Source: Deltaproteobacteria bacterium
GTDB taxonomy: Bacteria; Desulfobacterota; G020345765
Assembly: GCA_020345765.1 (NCBI GenBank)
Contig: CP070770.1
Location: 2,757,665 to 2,800,754 of the forward strand
Direction: 5' to 3'
DNA: 43,090 nucleotides
Below are positions 20,094 through 28,590 of this stretch, piece after piece. Below the pieces are notes generated by a model that did no database searches, was not told the origin of the DNA, and saw only the letters and a program-made list of their open reading frames with translations. Position numbers and translations under genes: made by a program. How positions within the stretch are numbered: position 1 is the stretch's first letter; every line of letters begins with the position of its first letter.

Positions 20094-20171
20094 GGGGTCG
20101 TGGTGCAGTTTGGTTAACACGCCGGCCTGTCAAGCCGGAGATCGCCGGTTCAAGTCCGGTCGGCCCCGCCA
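20094..20171 (+). tRNA. tRNA-Asp (anticodon GTC)
   Basis: 78 bases with CCA encoded. Acceptor GGGGTCG pairs fully with CGGCCCC, discriminator G. Anticodon loop CTGTCAA on stem CCGGC/GCCGG gives GTC. T arm CGCCGGTTCAAGTCCGG region is normal. A strong terminator follows ten bases later. Confidence 0.95.
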
Positions 20172-20180
20172 GGTTTAATT

Positions 20181-20214
20181 AAATCCTCTCTTTTTCAGCA
20201 GGAGAGGGTTTTTT
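20181..20214 (+). terminator. Terminator after the lon/tRNA transcript
   Basis: AAATCCTCTC (20181-20190) pairs with GAGAGGGTTT (20202-20211), one G.T pair, loop of 11, running into TTTTTT (20209-20214). It probably ends the transcript that starts at tRNA-Leu. Confidence 0.75.
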
Positions 20215-20402
20215 ATTATAAAATGCCGTTTATTGTCACTAAATATGAATTTTTGTAATATCCCGATCGGTTAAGACTTAGATAACAAGGGGCCTTTGCA
20301 TCCAAAAAGGCTTATAGAATCAAGGAGTTATGAAACAGTTGGAGTTGGTATAGTATTTGCTTCTAAATTTATTGTAAGTCCTTTTAACTAATTAAAAACA
20401 TT

Positions 20403-21371
20403 ATGAATTTAAGACTCATTAAACCTTTAGAATTCTCAAAAAAGAAATCCTCTCCTAAGAAGGGTTTGAAGAAGAAACCCTCTATCTTGATTATCGAAGA
20501 TTCTCCGGCAGCCCGGCAAAAAATTAAAGGGATAATCAATAAATTTTCGCTCTTTGACAATATATACGAGGCGGGTAATGGAATCGAAGGATTTAAGGTG
20601 TTGCTTAATGAAAGGAATATTGATCTTATACTCTGCGATGTGGTAATGCCCGAGATTGACGGATTCAAGTTTCTTTCGATGAAAAAGGCTAAACCGGAAT
20701 TTAATGAGATCCCCGTTATTATGCTGACCGGTAAAGAGGAGGTAAAAGACAGAATTAAGGGCTTAGAGGGGGGGGCAAGTGACTATGTAATCAAACCATT
20801 TGATCCGGGAGAGCTTGTTGCCCGGATCAAGGTGCATTTAAAGATCAAAAACTTGGAGGACGAGCTTAAGCGGCTGGCCATTACTGATGATCTTACCAAG
20901 ATCTACAACCGACGCTATTTTTTCGAGGTCTTGGAGAAGGAGTTTGATCGGGCAAGAAGATATAATGCTACCCTTTCCTACCTGATGATTGATATTGATC
21001 GCTTCAAGAGATTCAATGACACCTATGGCCATCTGGCAGGTGATAAGCTCCTGGCCAAATTATCCTTACTATTCAAGAAAGGGCTGAGGAAACACGACAT
21101 TGTGGCCCGCTATGGGGGAGAGGAGTTTGCCCTGCTACTTCCGGAGACTAACCTGAATGGGGCGGCAATCGTTGCGCAAAGGTACCGAAGGCAGGTGGAG
21201 AGGAAAAACTTTGGTACTTCCCGGAAGCCATTAAAAACTACTATCAGCATTGGGGTTTCCTGCTATCCGGAGGCGGTGATGGAGAATGCTGAGGATCTTG
21301 TCCGGCAGGCGGATGAGGCTCTTTATCGGGCCAAACAGGGTGGGAGAAACCGGGTGGAGCTGGCGAGGTGA
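20403..21371 (+). CDS. Response-regulator diguanylate cyclase (REC-GGDEF)
   Basis: 322 residues, soluble. A basic 25-residue start, then a receiver domain (about 27-145) with the acidic pair E32/D33, phosphoacceptor D79, T109 and K131, then a GGDEF domain (about 158-320). The active site reads GGEEF (238-242), the form used by working cyclases, and an RxxD inhibitory site (R229, D232) lies five residues before it, so it should make c-di-GMP and be inhibited by its product. PleD-like in layout but with one receiver. The ATG has no Shine-Dalgarno sequence. Its kinase is not adjacent; the two histidine kinases 8-11 kb downstream are possible partners. It ends tail-to-tail with rarA, ten bases apart. 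Confidence 0.93.
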   Translation: MNLRLIKPLEFSKKKSSPKKGLKKKPSILIIEDSPAARQKIKGIINKFSLFDNIYEAGNGIEGFKVLLNERNIDLILCDVVMPEIDGFKFLSMKKAKPEFNEIPVIMLTGKEEVKDRIKGLEGGASDYVIKPFDPGELVARIKVHLKIKNLEDELKRLAITDDLTKIYNRRYFFEVLEKEFDRARRYNATLSYLMIDIDRFKRFNDTYGHLAGDKLLAKLSLLFKKGLRKHDIVARYGGEEFALLLPETNLNGAAIVAQRYRRQVERKNFGTSRKPLKTTISIGVSCYPEAVMENAEDLVRQADEALYRAKQGGRNRVELAR

Positions 21372-21381
21372 GGTCTGCCTG

Positions 21382-22710
21382 CTACTTCTTGGGTTTTTTC
21401 CTCCAGTTATTTAACCTTTCCTTGATTGATTTTTCGTAGCCATTCAAGGTTGGGTGGTAATAGGTTCTTCCAATTAGTTTCTCCGGCAGATATTCCTCCT
21501 TGACAAAATGACCTTCGTAATTATGGGGGTATTTGTAATCTTTCCCGTAACCCAATTCACTCATCAATTTAGTCGGGGCATTTCTTAGCCGGAGAGGAAC
21601 CGGGAGAGCCCCTTCGGTTTTTACGTCCTCCTTTGCTTTCAAATAGGCTAAGTAAGAGGCGTTACTTTTGGGAGCGGTGGCGAGATAGGTAGCTGCCTGG
21701 GCCAGGGGGATCCAGCCTTCCGGGAGACCAACGAAATCGAAGGCCTGCATGGCGGAGACGGCGACCTGGATCGCCTGGGGATCGGCATTTCCTATATCCT
21801 CCGAGGAGAATATTACCATTCGGCGGGCAAGAAAAAGGGGATCTTCACCGGCCTCCAGCATCCTTGCCAGCCAGTAGAGGGCAGCATCGGGGTCACTTCC
21901 CCGCAGACTCTTGATAAAGGCGGAGATAAGATTATAATGCTCCTCACCTCCCTTGTCATAAAGGAGAAATTTCTTCTGCATCGCTTCCTCCGCTGCCCGC
22001 AGGGTCACCTTCCTGGTCCCTTTTTTATTTGGTTTGGTGATGGCAGCGGCTATCTCTAAGGCATTTAAGGCAATCCGGGCATCGCCCTGGGAGCAGTGAC
22101 TGATAAAGTCCAGGGCTTTCTCTTCCAATTCGAGATCAAGCCCACCTAGGCCCCGCTCCTTGTTTTTTAGTGCCCTCTTAAGGATAATTTGCATCTCCTC
22201 CCGGGTTAACGCCTCCAGGACGAGCACCTGGCATCGGGAAAGGAGGGGGGAGATGACCTCAAAGGACGGATTCTCCGTAGTGGCACCGATAAGGGTTATC
22301 ACTCCCTTCTCTACCTGAGGGAGAAAAGCATCCTGCTGGGCCTTATTAAAGCGGTGAATCTCATCAACGAAAAGGATTGTCCGGCGTTGATGAAATTTCC
22401 GCTGGTCCAGGGCTTCTTTGATTACTGCTCGGATCTCCTTAACTCCCGAGAGCACCGCGGAGAAGGAAATAAAGTGTGATTTGGTAATACCCGCAACAAT
22501 TTGGGCCAGGGTGGTCTTACCGGAGCCCGGTGGGCCCCAGAGAATGAGGGAGGGGATCTCACCGGATTCAATGATCTTCTGGAGGATTTTTCCTTTCCCT
22601 AAGATTTTCTCCTGGCCAATAAACTCTTCCAGAACCCGGGGCCGCATCCGGTCAGCAAGCGGAGCTTCTTTTTGGATGGAGTTTTTTAGTGTCTGATCGA
22701 ATAGATCCAT
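21382..22710 (-). CDS. rarA: Replication-associated recombination ATPase RarA (MgsA)
   Basis: 442 residues from the ATG at 22710 (MDLFDQTL), the usual RarA start; an upstream in-frame TTG at 22746 would add 12 residues. AAA+ clamp-loader-like ATPase that acts at stalled forks and interacts with SSB. Motifs: RMRPRVLEEFIGQEKILG, Walker A GPPGSGKT (59-66), Walker B FVDEIHRFN (about 114-122), sensor GATTENPSF, and the C-terminal tetramerisation region with YGKDYKYPHNYEGHFV. Single leftward gene, convergent with the diguanylate cyclase. Confidence 0.95.
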   Translation of the reverse strand: MDLFDQTLKNSIQKEAPLADRMRPRVLEEFIGQEKILGKGKILQKIIESGEIPSLILWGPPGSGKTTLAQIVAGITKSHFISFSAVLSGVKEIRAVIKEALDQRKFHQRRTILFVDEIHRFNKAQQDAFLPQVEKGVITLIGATTENPSFEVISPLLSRCQVLVLEALTREEMQIILKRALKNKERGLGGLDLELEEKALDFISHCSQGDARIALNALEIAAAITKPNKKGTRKVTLRAAEEAMQKKFLLYDKGGEEHYNLISAFIKSLRGSDPDAALYWLARMLEAGEDPLFLARRMVIFSSEDIGNADPQAIQVAVSAMQAFDFVGLPEGWIPLAQAATYLATAPKSNASYLAYLKAKEDVKTEGALPVPLRLRNAPTKLMSELGYGKDYKYPHNYEGHFVKEEYLPEKLIGRTYYHPTLNGYEKSIKERLNNWRKKPKK

Positions 22711-22848
22711 AGGGAAATTTTTAACACGGCGGCGGAATAAAGTCAATCTGACTTTTTCACCCTATCCGGAGATAATAGACCCTAAGGCAAGATGAAAAAT
22801 AGGATTTATCATTGGGATTTGGTCGTTGGGATTTGGCCAATTTTCTTC

Positions 22849-22878
22849 TTGATTTAATGGTTGATTTGAAAGTATAAT
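22849..22878 (+). promoter_or_regulatory. Probable promoter of nadK-recN
   Basis: TTGATT (22849-22854), 18-base spacer, perfect TATAAT (22873-22878), about 45 bases before the nadK ATG, in the AT-rich region between divergent rarA and nadK. Confidence 0.45.
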
Positions 22879-22923
22879 AATGGGAGTTTTTTCTTTGTTT
22901 TTTTGATTCGAATTCTCTAAAGA

Positions 22924-23790
22924 ATGAAAAAGATTGGGATAATTACCAATCCGAAAAAGAAAGGGGCGGTCGAGGCTACCCGAAAACTCATCCGCTGGCT
23001 GGAGAAGCGGAAGGTAAGGATCTATTTGGACCGGGATGCCTCAAATTCATTAAGACGCCCGGGTGGCTATCCTCGGGAGAAAATCCCTTCCGAGGTAGAG
23101 ATGATTCTGGTTTTGGGTGGCGATGGGACTCTGCTGAGCCTGGTCCGCCTGATAGGAAAACGAAAGGTTCCCATCTTGGGAGTAAACCTGGGAGGTTTGG
23201 GCTTTCTCACCGAGGTAACCATGAAGGAATTATATCAGGTGCTGGATAGAGCATTGAAAGGGAATTTTACGAGCGATTGGCGGATGCTGCTTGATGTCCG
23301 GGTCTGCCGGGGAGGGAAACATATTGCCGGATATTCTGTGCTCAACGATGCCGTAATCAACAAGGGCGCTCTGGCCCGGATCATTGATCTAGAAACCTCC
23401 ATCAATGAAAACTACCTTACTACCTTTAGGGCCGACGGTCTGATTATATCTACCCCAACCGGCTCCACCGCCTATTCCCTCTCCGCGGGAGGCCCGATAA
23501 TCTATCCGTCTTTGGACTCGTTAACGATTACCCCCATCTGTGCCCATACCTTGAGTAACCGCCCTCTCGTCCTCCCGGAAGGAATGAATGTCAGGGTAAG
23601 GCTGAAATCCAAAGGTGGGGATGTGCTCTTGACTCTTGATGGTCAGGTGGGCTTTGACCTTGAGGATGAAGATATCGTAGAGATCAAGAAGGCGAGAAGC
23701 CGGATCTGCCTAATCAGAACCCCTACCAGGGATTATTTTGATGTCTTAAGAACAAAGCTGAAGTGGGGGGAGATAATAGGTGACAGGTGA
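22924..23790 (+). CDS. nadK: NAD kinase
   Basis: 288 residues, standard. Phosphorylates NAD to NADP. Motifs: IITNPKKKGA start, the GGDGTLLS ATP/NAD site (about 64-71), GVNLGGLGFLTEV, and TPTGSTAYSLSAGGPI (about 178-193) with the conserved Thr/Ser/Ala/Tyr contacts. It is followed 15 bases later by recN; nadK-recN pairs are common in bacteria. Confidence 0.97.
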   Translation: MKKIGIITNPKKKGAVEATRKLIRWLEKRKVRIYLDRDASNSLRRPGGYPREKIPSEVEMILVLGGDGTLLSLVRLIGKRKVPILGVNLGGLGFLTEVTMKELYQVLDRALKGNFTSDWRMLLDVRVCRGGKHIAGYSVLNDAVINKGALARIIDLETSINENYLTTFRADGLIISTPTGSTAYSLSAGGPIIYPSLDSLTITPICAHTLSNRPLVLPEGMNVRVRLKSKGGDVLLTLDGQVGFDLEDEDIVEIKKARSRICLIRTPTRDYFDVLRTKLKWGEIIGDR

Positions 23791-23805
23791 TCGGGGTTCA
23801 GCGAT

Positions 23806-25521
23806 ATGTTGCTGGAATTAGTGATCAAGAATATTGCAATTATCGATCAGTTAAGACTATCTTTTTCTTCGGGGCTAAACATCCTGTCCGGAGAGACCGG
23901 AGCGGGAAAATCGATCATTATCGACGCGATTAATCTCTTGTTGGGAGGAAGGATTTTCCAGGAAATTATCCGAACCCAAGCAGAGGAGGCAATGGTAGAG
24001 GCAATCTTTGATATCTCGGGCCAGGAGGAGATCAAACGGAGGCTAAGGGAGAGGGGGTTGCCGGAAGAAAATAACCTACTCCTAAAAAGGGTGATCTCCC
24101 GTTCCGGCAGGAATCGGGTGTATATCAACGGCAACCTGGCTACCGTAGGCATCCTTTCTGAGATCAGCAGGGGTCTGGTCGATATCTACGGTCAGCATGA
24201 GCACCAGAGCCTCATGCAGGAGGATAAGCATGTTGATATCCTGGATGAGTTCGGAGGGCTGTGGCCTCTCCGTAGTGAGGTAGGTGCTCTTCACGATAAG
24301 CTGGTGAAACTCAGCCGGGAATATCAGCGTCTCAAGCAGAGCGAGGAGAGTCGCAAGGAACATGAGGCCCTACTGCAGTTTCAATCCCAGGAAATTCAGG
24401 CGGCCGGGTTAAATCCGGGAGAGGAAGAGAATCTGGAAAATGAGAGAAGGGTTTTAATGAATTCTGGCCAACTCCTGGAAGCAACCAGCAAGGGGGAGGA
24501 GCTGATTTACTCGGCGGAGGGCTCAATTGTCGAGAAGTTGGGAGAGCTGACGAACAGGATCAAGGATTTGACCTCGGTCGATCACTCCTTGAAGTCACTG
24601 GCCGAGGATCTGGAGTCTGCTCGCTATAAATTGGAAGATATCGCCTTGTCTCTCAGGCAATATGCGAGTAAAATCTCCTTTGAGCCCGGCCGGTTAGAAG
24701 AGGTTGAGACCCGGCTCGATGCGATCAATAAACTGAAGAGAAAGTACGGGTCAAATGTCGCTGATATCCTAATATATAAGGAGCGGATCGATAAGGAACT
24801 CGAAGAACTGGGAGGGAGAGAGGAACAGATCAGCGAAATCACCAAGGAGTTGGAGGAGCTCAAGAGTCAGGCACTGGTACAGTCACAATTGCTCTCCCAA
24901 CGGAGGCAGAAGGTGGCTCAACAACTGAGTAAAAAGGTGGAGGCCGAGCTGAGTACATTAGGGATGAAGAAAACGGTCTTCCGGGTTAATATTGAGCAAG
25001 AACAAGCAGCAGAAGGGTCGGACAGCCGGGGGAAGATTGAGATCAACGGGTTTAACCTGAGCCCTCAGGGCATTGATCTGGTGGAATACCTGATTTCCCC
25101 TAATATCGGGGAGGAGCCCAAGCCCTTGAGCAAGATCGCCTCGGGAGGGGAGCTTTCCCGGATCATGCTGGCCCTGAAGAGGATCCTGCTCAAGGTAGGG
25201 GAAGTGGTAACCATGATCTTTGACGAGGTCGATGCCGGGATCGGCGGGGCCATTGCCGAGGTAGTGGGGAAGAAGCTTAATGAAGTGGCGGAAGGGTCTC
25301 AGGTTCTCTGCGTTACTCACCTTCCCCAAATTGCCTGCTATGCCGATATCCATTACTACGTCTCCAAGATGGTTGAGGGAAAGCGAACGATAACTACCGT
25401 TAAGAAGTTAGAGGATAAGGAGAGGATCGAAGAGATCTCCCGAATGCTGGCGGGAATAAAGATTACTGATAAAAGCAGGGAGTATGCCAGGGAGATGGTG
25501 GAGTCTGCCCGGAGGAAATAG
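23806..25521 (+). CDS. recN: DNA repair protein RecN
   Basis: 571 residues, SMC-like ATPase that acts on double-strand breaks. Walker A GETGAGKS (29-36), the RecN hallmark DIYGQHEHQSLM near 127, a long coiled-coil centre (about 150-370), signature LSKIASGGELSRIMLALK near 446, and Walker B MIFDEVDAGIGG near 470. Complete and typical. It is the last gene of nadK-recN; the signalling locus starts 49 bases after it. Confidence 0.97.
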   Translation: MLLELVIKNIAIIDQLRLSFSSGLNILSGETGAGKSIIIDAINLLLGGRIFQEIIRTQAEEAMVEAIFDISGQEEIKRRLRERGLPEENNLLLKRVISRSGRNRVYINGNLATVGILSEISRGLVDIYGQHEHQSLMQEDKHVDILDEFGGLWPLRSEVGALHDKLVKLSREYQRLKQSEESRKEHEALLQFQSQEIQAAGLNPGEEENLENERRVLMNSGQLLEATSKGEELIYSAEGSIVEKLGELTNRIKDLTSVDHSLKSLAEDLESARYKLEDIALSLRQYASKISFEPGRLEEVETRLDAINKLKRKYGSNVADILIYKERIDKELEELGGREEQISEITKELEELKSQALVQSQLLSQRRQKVAQQLSKKVEAELSTLGMKKTVFRVNIEQEQAAEGSDSRGKIEINGFNLSPQGIDLVEYLISPNIGEEPKPLSKIASGGELSRIMLALKRILLKVGEVVTMIFDEVDAGIGGAIAEVVGKKLNEVAEGSQVLCVTHLPQIACYADIHYYVSKMVEGKRTITTVKKLEDKERIEEISRMLAGIKITDKSREYAREMVESARRK

Positions 25522-25570
25522 TCAGGCTTGGGTAATTACGGAATAATGGGTTCGGCCTATTGGTAATTTT

Positions 25571-26068
25571 ATGGCGGGGAAGAACATGAAGATACTGATA
25601 ATAGATGATGAAGAGGTAGTTCTTGAATTCTTTCAGGAACTGTTAGCGGAAGACGATTATTCGGTGAGCGTAGCCAAAAACGGCGAGGAAGGCTTGGAGG
25701 TCATGGGAAGGGAGTTTTTTAATTTACTTATCGTAGATAAAAACCTTCCGGGAATAAACGGACTGGAGGTGATCAGAAAGGCCAAAAAACTGAGTCCGGA
25801 TACCGAGGCAATCATGGTTACCGGATATGCCTCATTTGAGTCCGTTACGGAAGCCTTGGAATTAGGGGTGATTAGCTACATAACCAAACCCTTTGAGGAC
25901 ATAACAAAGGTTAAAGAGAATATTAAGAGGGCCCTGGAGAAGCAGGATAATAAATTTAAATTCAGGAAGAAGATGGAAGAGATGACGGAAACTAATAAGC
26001 GGTTAACGGAGTTTAATCAACAGATGCAAGCTGAGTTAGAGAGACTGAAGAAGCTGAGGGAAGAATGA
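25571..26068 (+). CDS. Stand-alone receiver domain protein with coiled-coil tail
   Basis: 165 residues. Receiver domain (about 7-125) with the acidic pair in ILIIDDEE, phosphoacceptor Asp in LLIVDKNLPGI, Thr in MVTGYAS and Lys in YITKPFED: all phosphorylation residues present. The last 40 residues are a charged helix (KMEEMTETNKRLTEFNQQMQ), probably a coiled coil. There is no DNA-binding or enzymatic output. Closely similar to receivers 1 and 3 of the three-receiver protein 6 kb downstream (shared DKNLPGI and GYAS blocks), so they likely arose by local duplication. First gene of the signalling/surface locus. Probably relays phosphate or binds a partner through its helix. Confidence 0.9.
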   Translation: MAGKNMKILIIDDEEVVLEFFQELLAEDDYSVSVAKNGEEGLEVMGREFFNLLIVDKNLPGINGLEVIRKAKKLSPDTEAIMVTGYASFESVTEALELGVISYITKPFEDITKVKENIKRALEKQDNKFKFRKKMEEMTETNKRLTEFNQQMQAELERLKKLREE

Positions 26069-26094
26069 TAGATATCAGAGGAGTGGGGGAATTT

Positions 26095-26130
26095 AGTGCA
26101 CAGTTCAGAGTGCACTTTAAACTGTGCACT
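26095..26130. repeat. Inverted repeat with three GTGCAC cores
   Basis: AGTGCACAGTT (26095-26105) and AACTGTGCACT (26120-26130) are perfect inverted arms; the 14-base loop holds a third copy of the palindrome AGTGCACT (26109-26116). It lies in the 116-base gap before the first Ig/barrel gene. It may be an operator, or an intergenic repeat. Confidence 0.6.
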
Positions 26131-26184
26131 ATGAACTATTTTAACATTTAGAACTAATCTCGCGGACAAGCAGGAGAATTCATT

Positions 26185-28524
26185 GTGAGCAGGTTTTTCA
26201 AAGGGGTTATTCAGGAGGGTGTTATTGCTATCGCATTTCTACTTGTTAGTCCCCTGATTATCTTCGCCCAACAGGATAATTTCCGGATAGAGCTTCTCCC
26301 ACTTACCCAGAAGATCATCGCTGATGGTAGTTCCCGATATCGGTTTACGTTCCTTGTCCTTGATACAGAATATCGATTGATTCAGAATCAAAACATTGAG
26401 GTTAAAGCCGAGGTCGGGACAGTTACCTCTTCGGAGGAGTTAGTCCCGGGGTTTTATCAGACTTTTTTCACTCCTCCGGAACTCGCAGAGATAAAACCAG
26501 TCATGATCACCACCCAAACCCAAATTCAGGGAGCGGTGGTCTCCAAAGCCTTCAGGATAAAAGCCTATCCCGATCAGGCTCTATCCATTTCAGCCTCCTT
26601 CAGTCCCGATGTGGTGATTGCCGGGAAGATGGGGAAGTTAGGGTTGAATATTACCGTGAAGGATAAGGCAGGTAAGGCGGTTGAGGATGCGAAGTTGACC
26701 ATAGAGAGCACGGTAGGCAAGGTCACCGGGATCAAGAATATCGGGAGAGGAAAGTACCAGGCGACCTATACTCTTCCTCCGGAAAAGTATCCCCAGGTAA
26801 CAGTTGTTACGATTGAGGCCGAATCCCGGGGGCTGACAGGGCGAGAAATGCTTCCAATACCATTCATCGGGCAAACCCGATTGGAGGGGCGGACCAAGAC
26901 TAATTCTAAGGTGGTTATCAGGGTTGGCAAGAAGGAGTTGGGGACGGTAGATTCTGGCCAATTTGGGGAGTTTGAGCTTCCCCTGACGGTACCTCCGGGA
27001 TATAATTATGCCACCCTTACCGTAACCGATGATGTCGGAAATGTAAGCAAGGAGACCGTGGATCTTAAGGTGTCCAAGTACAAGTTAATGAGAATGTATA
27101 TTAATACCCGGAAGCTGGTGGCGGATGGTAACTCCCGGGCAAGGGTCAGGGTATTTGTAATCGATCGGTTCGGTAAGCCCATGAGGAAAGGAAAGATAGT
27201 AATTAATGCGAGTCCCGGTGAGGTTTCTCCGGTAAGAGAGGAGAAACCCGGGGTATACGTGACCGACTATTTCACCCCGACAGGATTGCCCGGAGCCGAA
27301 AGGCAGAAAACGGTAAGTATAAAGGTCTATGTCCCCGGAGGAGGGAAGGAACTGACGGATTCCGGGACGGTTGAATTATGGGCCGGGTTTCTACCAGCCA
27401 AAATGAGCTTACAGATAACACCAAGGTCTTTAATAGCTGATGGCCGTTCCCGGGCGGCGGTTAGGGTGGAGCTAAAAGACCAAACGGGTAATCCTCTGCC
27501 GGGGGAGCCACTGAGGATAGCCGCCGACTCGGGGGATATAAGCAGGGTAAATGACCTGAAAAACGGGGTATATACGGCCTGGTTAACGAGCCCGAAAAAG
27601 AGGAGGGAGGAAGGTATAAAGATCAAGGCATCGCTCAAGATGCGGACAGGGAGAGCCCCGGACGATTATTTTATTTTAGAAAAACAAGAACGGATATACC
27701 TTGTGACCGGTAAGCCGGCCCTGGTTGCGATCGAGGCCACTTCGCTTACCCTCCAGGCTGACGGGGCTTCCTCTTCCCGGATCACAACTAAGATTACCGA
27801 TGCCACCGGTAACCCAATAGTTGGTGAATCACTGGTGATTACCGCTTCTCGAGGTAAAGTAGGGGAGGTCATGGATCATGAAGACGGAAGATATTCCTTC
27901 GACTACTTTGCTCCCAAGGAAAAGCGTGAGCAAACTGCCCAAATCACAATCACTAATCCCTCAGGGGACTTTACCGAGATAACCAAGATTTTATTAACGC
28001 CCAGGCCAAGAAATTTTGGGATCGGGCCAAAAATTGGGTATATTACAAACTTCGGAAAGGTCTCGGGCTTTTATCCGGGGTTAGATGGTAGCTTTATACT
28101 TCCCTGGTTCAAGCGAGTTACTGCCATCTCCCTTGAAGCAGGTTATTATTATTCTTCTCACGAAGAATCCGTTCAGGATCAGGGCAAGCTCGTTACTGAT
28201 CTGAAGATTATTCCTATCTTCATTAATGGAATGTACCGGATTCCTGCTGGCAGGCTCAAACCATATATCGGGGTGGGGTTAGGGGTACTGATAACTAATT
28301 ACAAACTTTCTTATTCTCTTCAGCCCAGCCTTACCTCAACTTCCTGGGTATTCGGATTTCACGGGGTGGGGGGGGTGGAGATGAAGCTCGGTCCGGGTAA
28401 TGCTTTGGTGGAGCTTAAATATAATTACTCCCGATTGGATTCAGATCTCAAGACTTCAAGCTCGACTATAGAGGGTAATGTCGGCGGACTGTTCGCCGGC
28501 ATAGGATATAGATTTATGTTTTAG
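26185..28524 (+). CDS. Secreted Ig-array (invasin-like) protein with C-terminal outer-membrane barrel, paralogue 1
   Basis: 779 residues, GTG start with AGGAG eight bases upstream. Signal peptide (about 1-28, ending LIIFAQQ). Then at least five beta-sandwich repeats of the bacterial Ig-like/invasin (Big_1) kind; the tell-tale ADG-S-R opening is at residues 44, 313, 418 and 525, each followed by a V-x-D-x-x-G-x-P strand and a G-x-Y-x-x-x-x-T-P close. Two further sandwiches lie at about 130-300. From about 611 the sequence changes to alternating aromatic/glycine strands (PKIGYITNFG, SLEAGYYY, LKPYIGVGLGVLI, LVELKYNYS) ending YRFMF, the outer-membrane barrel signature. Unlike invasin, the barrel is at the C-terminus, so the Ig rod probably lies in the periplasm or is exposed through another route. 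A paralogue is encoded at 34102. Confidence 0.85.
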   Translation: MSRFFKGVIQEGVIAIAFLLVSPLIIFAQQDNFRIELLPLTQKIIADGSSRYRFTFLVLDTEYRLIQNQNIEVKAEVGTVTSSEELVPGFYQTFFTPPELAEIKPVMITTQTQIQGAVVSKAFRIKAYPDQALSISASFSPDVVIAGKMGKLGLNITVKDKAGKAVEDAKLTIESTVGKVTGIKNIGRGKYQATYTLPPEKYPQVTVVTIEAESRGLTGREMLPIPFIGQTRLEGRTKTNSKVVIRVGKKELGTVDSGQFGEFELPLTVPPGYNYATLTVTDDVGNVSKETVDLKVSKYKLMRMYINTRKLVADGNSRARVRVFVIDRFGKPMRKGKIVINASPGEVSPVREEKPGVYVTDYFTPTGLPGAERQKTVSIKVYVPGGGKELTDSGTVELWAGFLPAKMSLQITPRSLIADGRSRAAVRVELKDQTGNPLPGEPLRIAADSGDISRVNDLKNGVYTAWLTSPKKRREEGIKIKASLKMRTGRAPDDYFILEKQERIYLVTGKPALVAIEATSLTLQADGASSSRITTKITDATGNPIVGESLVITASRGKVGEVMDHEDGRYSFDYFAPKEKREQTAQITITNPSGDFTEITKILLTPRPRNFGIGPKIGYITNFGKVSGFYPGLDGSFILPWFKRVTAISLEAGYYYSSHEESVQDQGKLVTDLKIIPIFINGMYRIPAGRLKPYIGVGLGVLITNYKLSYSLQPSLTSTSWVFGFHGVGGVEMKLGPGNALVELKYNYSRLDSDLKTSSSTIEGNVGGLFAGIGYRFMF

Positions 28525-28590
28525 GGGGTCAGGCTAGAGACGGGAACGATTCTGAGCATTGATCAAGATGATAAAGTTTGGGGGTAAAAA

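Noticed and set aside
20215-20402. c-di-GMP or other riboswitch before the GGDEF gene
   Set aside because: GCCTT...AAGGC can pair, but I see no conserved riboswitch core; left as plain intergenic sequence.
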